Below, piece by piece: positions 62,458 to 64,000 of a DNA stretch of 64,000 nucleotides. Location of the stretch: contig NZ_LMXN01000002.1 of NCBI RefSeq assembly GCF_001442615.1, forward strand, positions 496,001 to 560,000. Reading direction: 5' to 3'. A model generated the notes under the pieces. It was not told the DNA's origin and did not search any database. It saw only the letters and a program-made list of their open reading frames with translations. Origin of the DNA: Algoriphagus resistens. Lineage in GTDB: Bacteria > Bacteroidota > Bacteroidia > Cytophagales > Cyclobacteriaceae. Made by a program: the position numbers and the translations under genes. Position 1 is the first letter of the stretch. Every line of letters begins with the position of its first letter.

Positions 62458-63011
62458 CAGAGAACAACTTTAACTTCACCGCCCTGTGTACCGTCGAACC
62501 ATTTGAAGCAAAGTTCATTATCTACTTTCTCGGAAACGTGCCAGTCAAAGCATTTAATGTTAGTCAGTGAGCGAAGAGAGTCTTCGTCTGGATTGTACAG
62601 ACAGATATCAAAATCGGGAAGATCCTTCGATTCAGTGGTATTCCATTTTTCCAGAATAAAACCTTCATCAAGTATTCTTACCTTTTTGCCAAAAACGTAA
62701 TCAGAGAGGACAGACGGCACACCGTCCTTTCTTCTAAATTTAAATCCAGATGGTCCAAAAACAATGTGTTTGATCAATTTGGCTTCCAACAATTCTCCTG
62801 AATAAGGCAAATCTTCCCACTCAGATTCTTTCAGAACAACCTTTTTCCCTTCAGGACGAAGTCTGTTCAGGAATCTGGAAAGCAAAGAAAATAAATAGGT
62901 CACACCGATAAACAGCAAACCAAAGCTTGCCAAAATCGGATAAGATAGGATAAATATCAGATTCCAGATGAATCGAAAAATATGATGGAATATGAGTTGG
63001 ACTTTATTCAT
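62457..63011 (-). CDS. Hypothetical protein with N-terminal membrane hairpin
   Basis: The 184-residue protein has a hydrophobic N-terminus (FIWNLIFILSYPILASFGLL then FIGVTYLFSLLS), probably one or two membrane helices. A soluble beta-rich part follows, with FGPSGFKFRRKDGVPSVLSD and a tryptophan-containing end (CFKWFDGTQGGEVKVVL). I do not recognise a family. The stop overlaps the start of the TIGR02757 gene. No clear promoter was found within the 80 bases before the upstream terminator. Confidence 0.7.
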   Translation of the reverse strand: MNKVQLIFHHIFRFIWNLIFILSYPILASFGLLFIGVTYLFSLLSRFLNRLRPEGKKVVLKESEWEDLPYSGELLEAKLIKHIVFGPSGFKFRRKDGVPSVLSDYVFGKKVRILDEGFILEKWNTTESKDLPDFDICLYNPDEDSLRSLTNIKCFDWHVSEKVDNELCFKWFDGTQGGEVKVVL

Positions 63012-63094
63012 GGCTCGATGGCAAAATTAGCTGTGGCTTTTCAGAAACCAAAACCTGACCTTAAAACCCATGGATCAAACTATAGGTTCAAACC

Positions 63095-63125
63095 GAAAAA
63101 GACCGTCAGATTGACGGTCTTTTTA
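63095..63125 (-). terminator. Terminator of the LysM/RlpA-like gene
   Basis: GACCGTCA pairs with TGACGGTC over a three-base loop, with A and T runs on both sides (symmetrical). It lies about 105 bases behind the stop of the minus-strand LysM gene and in front of the 62457 gene. Confidence 0.88.
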
Positions 63126-63229
63126 TAGCGCTGCTAAGCTGGATAGCTATTGCTAAATCCTAAAAACTAAAATTTTATAGTAAAAACTGAACCTTAGATC
63201 CAATTCTCCTGCCTCCTTCTTCCAACTCC

Positions 63230-64000
63230 TTAGTACATCACTTCTACGGGAAATCTCCCATTCACAGCTTTTAGCTGATCAAATGCTGCTTGGGATAGTT
63301 TGATCACCAGCTTGCTATTATCTCCTGTTTCAGGAAGAGTTCCAACGACCCTTGCGAAAATTGTCACATCATTTTCTTCATTTTTCACGCGCATGATGGT
63401 GCCTACAGGCGCAGTTCTGTGAAGAACCAAGTATTTCTTATGCCCTCCAGTGCCTTCAATTAGTTCAGCCTGGCCTGTTTCCTTGATATTTTTGAATCCA
63501 CCTGACGTATTGGTATCTGCCGGCTCGGTCATCATTTCCTCAGTACTTGACACTACTCTCGGATCACCGATCACAGGTACAGTAGACTCCTGCATATCCC
63601 CCCGACCTACTTTGAGTACCTGACCTTGGTGAAGATTATTGGAAGTCAGTGCATTCCAGGTAATCAGATCTTCCACACGGGCAGAATACTGACTCGCTAT
63701 AGAAAAGAGCGTCTCACCGACTTGAACCGTGTGTGATTTCCAATCACCGGGAACCATCGGCTTGCTGGTCTTTACCACCGCCTCCGGATTTGTTTGTTTA
63801 GTAGGCAGTGCAGAGGCTTCTCTTTTTTCTTTTGGAGCCTCTTCGGTTTTCTTGACTGGTTTTTGCTTCTCTTTAGTTGAAGATTTAGATGAGGTGGTGG
63901 TAGTAACCGCAACAATCGGCTCAGGATCCTTTGTCACAGCTATAGGCACAGCAGGTTCAATTATCAAGGATTGGCCTACACTTAAGTCATTGCCCTTCAG
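63230..64000 (-). CDS. LysM peptidoglycan-binding protein with RlpA-like domain, 5' part missing
   Basis: The frame is open to the window edge; the first visible codons give GNDLSVGQSLIIEPAV, the end of a LysM repeat. A Lys/Pro/Ser/Thr-rich linker of about 70 residues follows, then a LysM repeat (HTVQVGETLFSIASQYSARV, LITWNALTSNNLHQGQVLKV). The C-terminal double-psi-barrel-like domain has GQAELIEGTGGHKKYLVLHR, TAPVGTIMRVKNEENDVTIF and VIKLSQAAFDQL. Such proteins bind or trim peptidoglycan in the periplasm. At least two LysM repeats are likely. The TTG at 63967 is not the true start. Confidence 0.85.
   Translation of the reverse strand: MKGNDLSVGQSLIIEPAVPIAVTKDPEPIVAVTTTTSSKSSTKEKQKPVKKTEEAPKEKREASALPTKQTNPEAVVKTSKPMVPGDWKSHTVQVGETLFSIASQYSARVEDLITWNALTSNNLHQGQVLKVGRGDMQESTVPVIGDPRVVSSTEEMMTEPADTNTSGGFKNIKETGQAELIEGTGGHKKYLVLHRTAPVGTIMRVKNEENDVTIFARVVGTLPETGDNSKLVIKLSQAAFDQLKAVNGRFPVEVMY

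Overview
The window looks like a chromosome segment from the phylum Bacteroidota, most likely order Cytophagales and close to the Cyclobacteriaceae (Algoriphagus-like). This is inferred from gene content: a fused branched-chain 2-oxoacid dehydrogenase E1, a split MetH, a LuxE-like acyl-protein synthetase, a TIGR02757 protein, a DUF3109 protein and fused Wzz/BY-kinases with tyrosine-rich tails. It also fits the -7 boxes of the type TAnnTTTG and the lack of Shine-Dalgarno sequences. No rRNA, tRNA, CRISPR array or intact insertion sequence was seen.

Layout. 1-7.8 kb: a nucleoside permease (cut by the window edge), a parS-like palindrome, the operon etfB-etfA-bifunctional nuclease, an alcohol-dehydrogenase-like MDR protein and dnaB. 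7.9-11.6 kb: mpl, an exonuclease and a GSDH-type dehydrogenase lipoprotein. 11.7-14.2 kb: a Tat-exported FAD oxidoreductase with a membrane-anchored partner carrying a flavinylation-like motif. 14.8-19.2 kb: a DUF3109 protein, rnpB, an NtrC-type regulator without HTH, a 39-residue lipoprotein and a LuxE-like enzyme. 19.2-26.7 kb: a MITE-like palindrome, 2-oxoacid dehydrogenase E1, ald, LysE exporter, GH3-like enzyme and the YggS PLP protein. 26.8-32 kb: stand-alone enzymes and regulators (DinB, amidohydrolase, class C serine hydrolase, YcaQ glycosylase, AraC). 32-41.4 kb: exopolysaccharide region with a sugar transferase, a decayed IS200/IS605 transposase, and two paralogous Wza/Wzc pairs flanking kdsB. 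41.7-47.9 kb: GNAT, DUF423, PBP4-type peptidase, a membrane-anchored MutS relative, DinB and a lipoprotein. 47.9-52.8 kb: metH(N)-metH(C)-metF behind a SAM-I riboswitch. 52.9-64 kb: an outer-membrane barrel, a hybrid histidine kinase, YbjQ, an operon lipoprotein-NUDIX-DUF819-ferredoxin, aceK, TIGR02757 and a LysM/RlpA-like protein.

The most striking signal is a dispersed leader element found four times (9326, 14194, 17353, 46856). Each copy lies directly upstream of, and in the same direction as, an unrelated gene (exonuclease, FAD oxidoreductase, small lipoprotein, DinB). Each has near-complementary arms (ATGAAATCGAGCAT and ATGCGAGATTCCAT). Each also encodes a 28-31 residue peptide whose stop codon overlaps the downstream start as ATGA, or in one copy lies two bases before it. 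Three peptides share a GMII-x-x-ARFH-like core. I infer a mobile or duplicated upstream-ORF/hairpin cassette that couples translation to the gene behind it.

Other points for a second look are the parS-like site, the candidate flavinylated redox pair, the SAM-I riboswitch with a perfect second complement of its P1 strand just before metH, and the sugar transferase whose TTG start overlaps the stop of a 15-codon leader.
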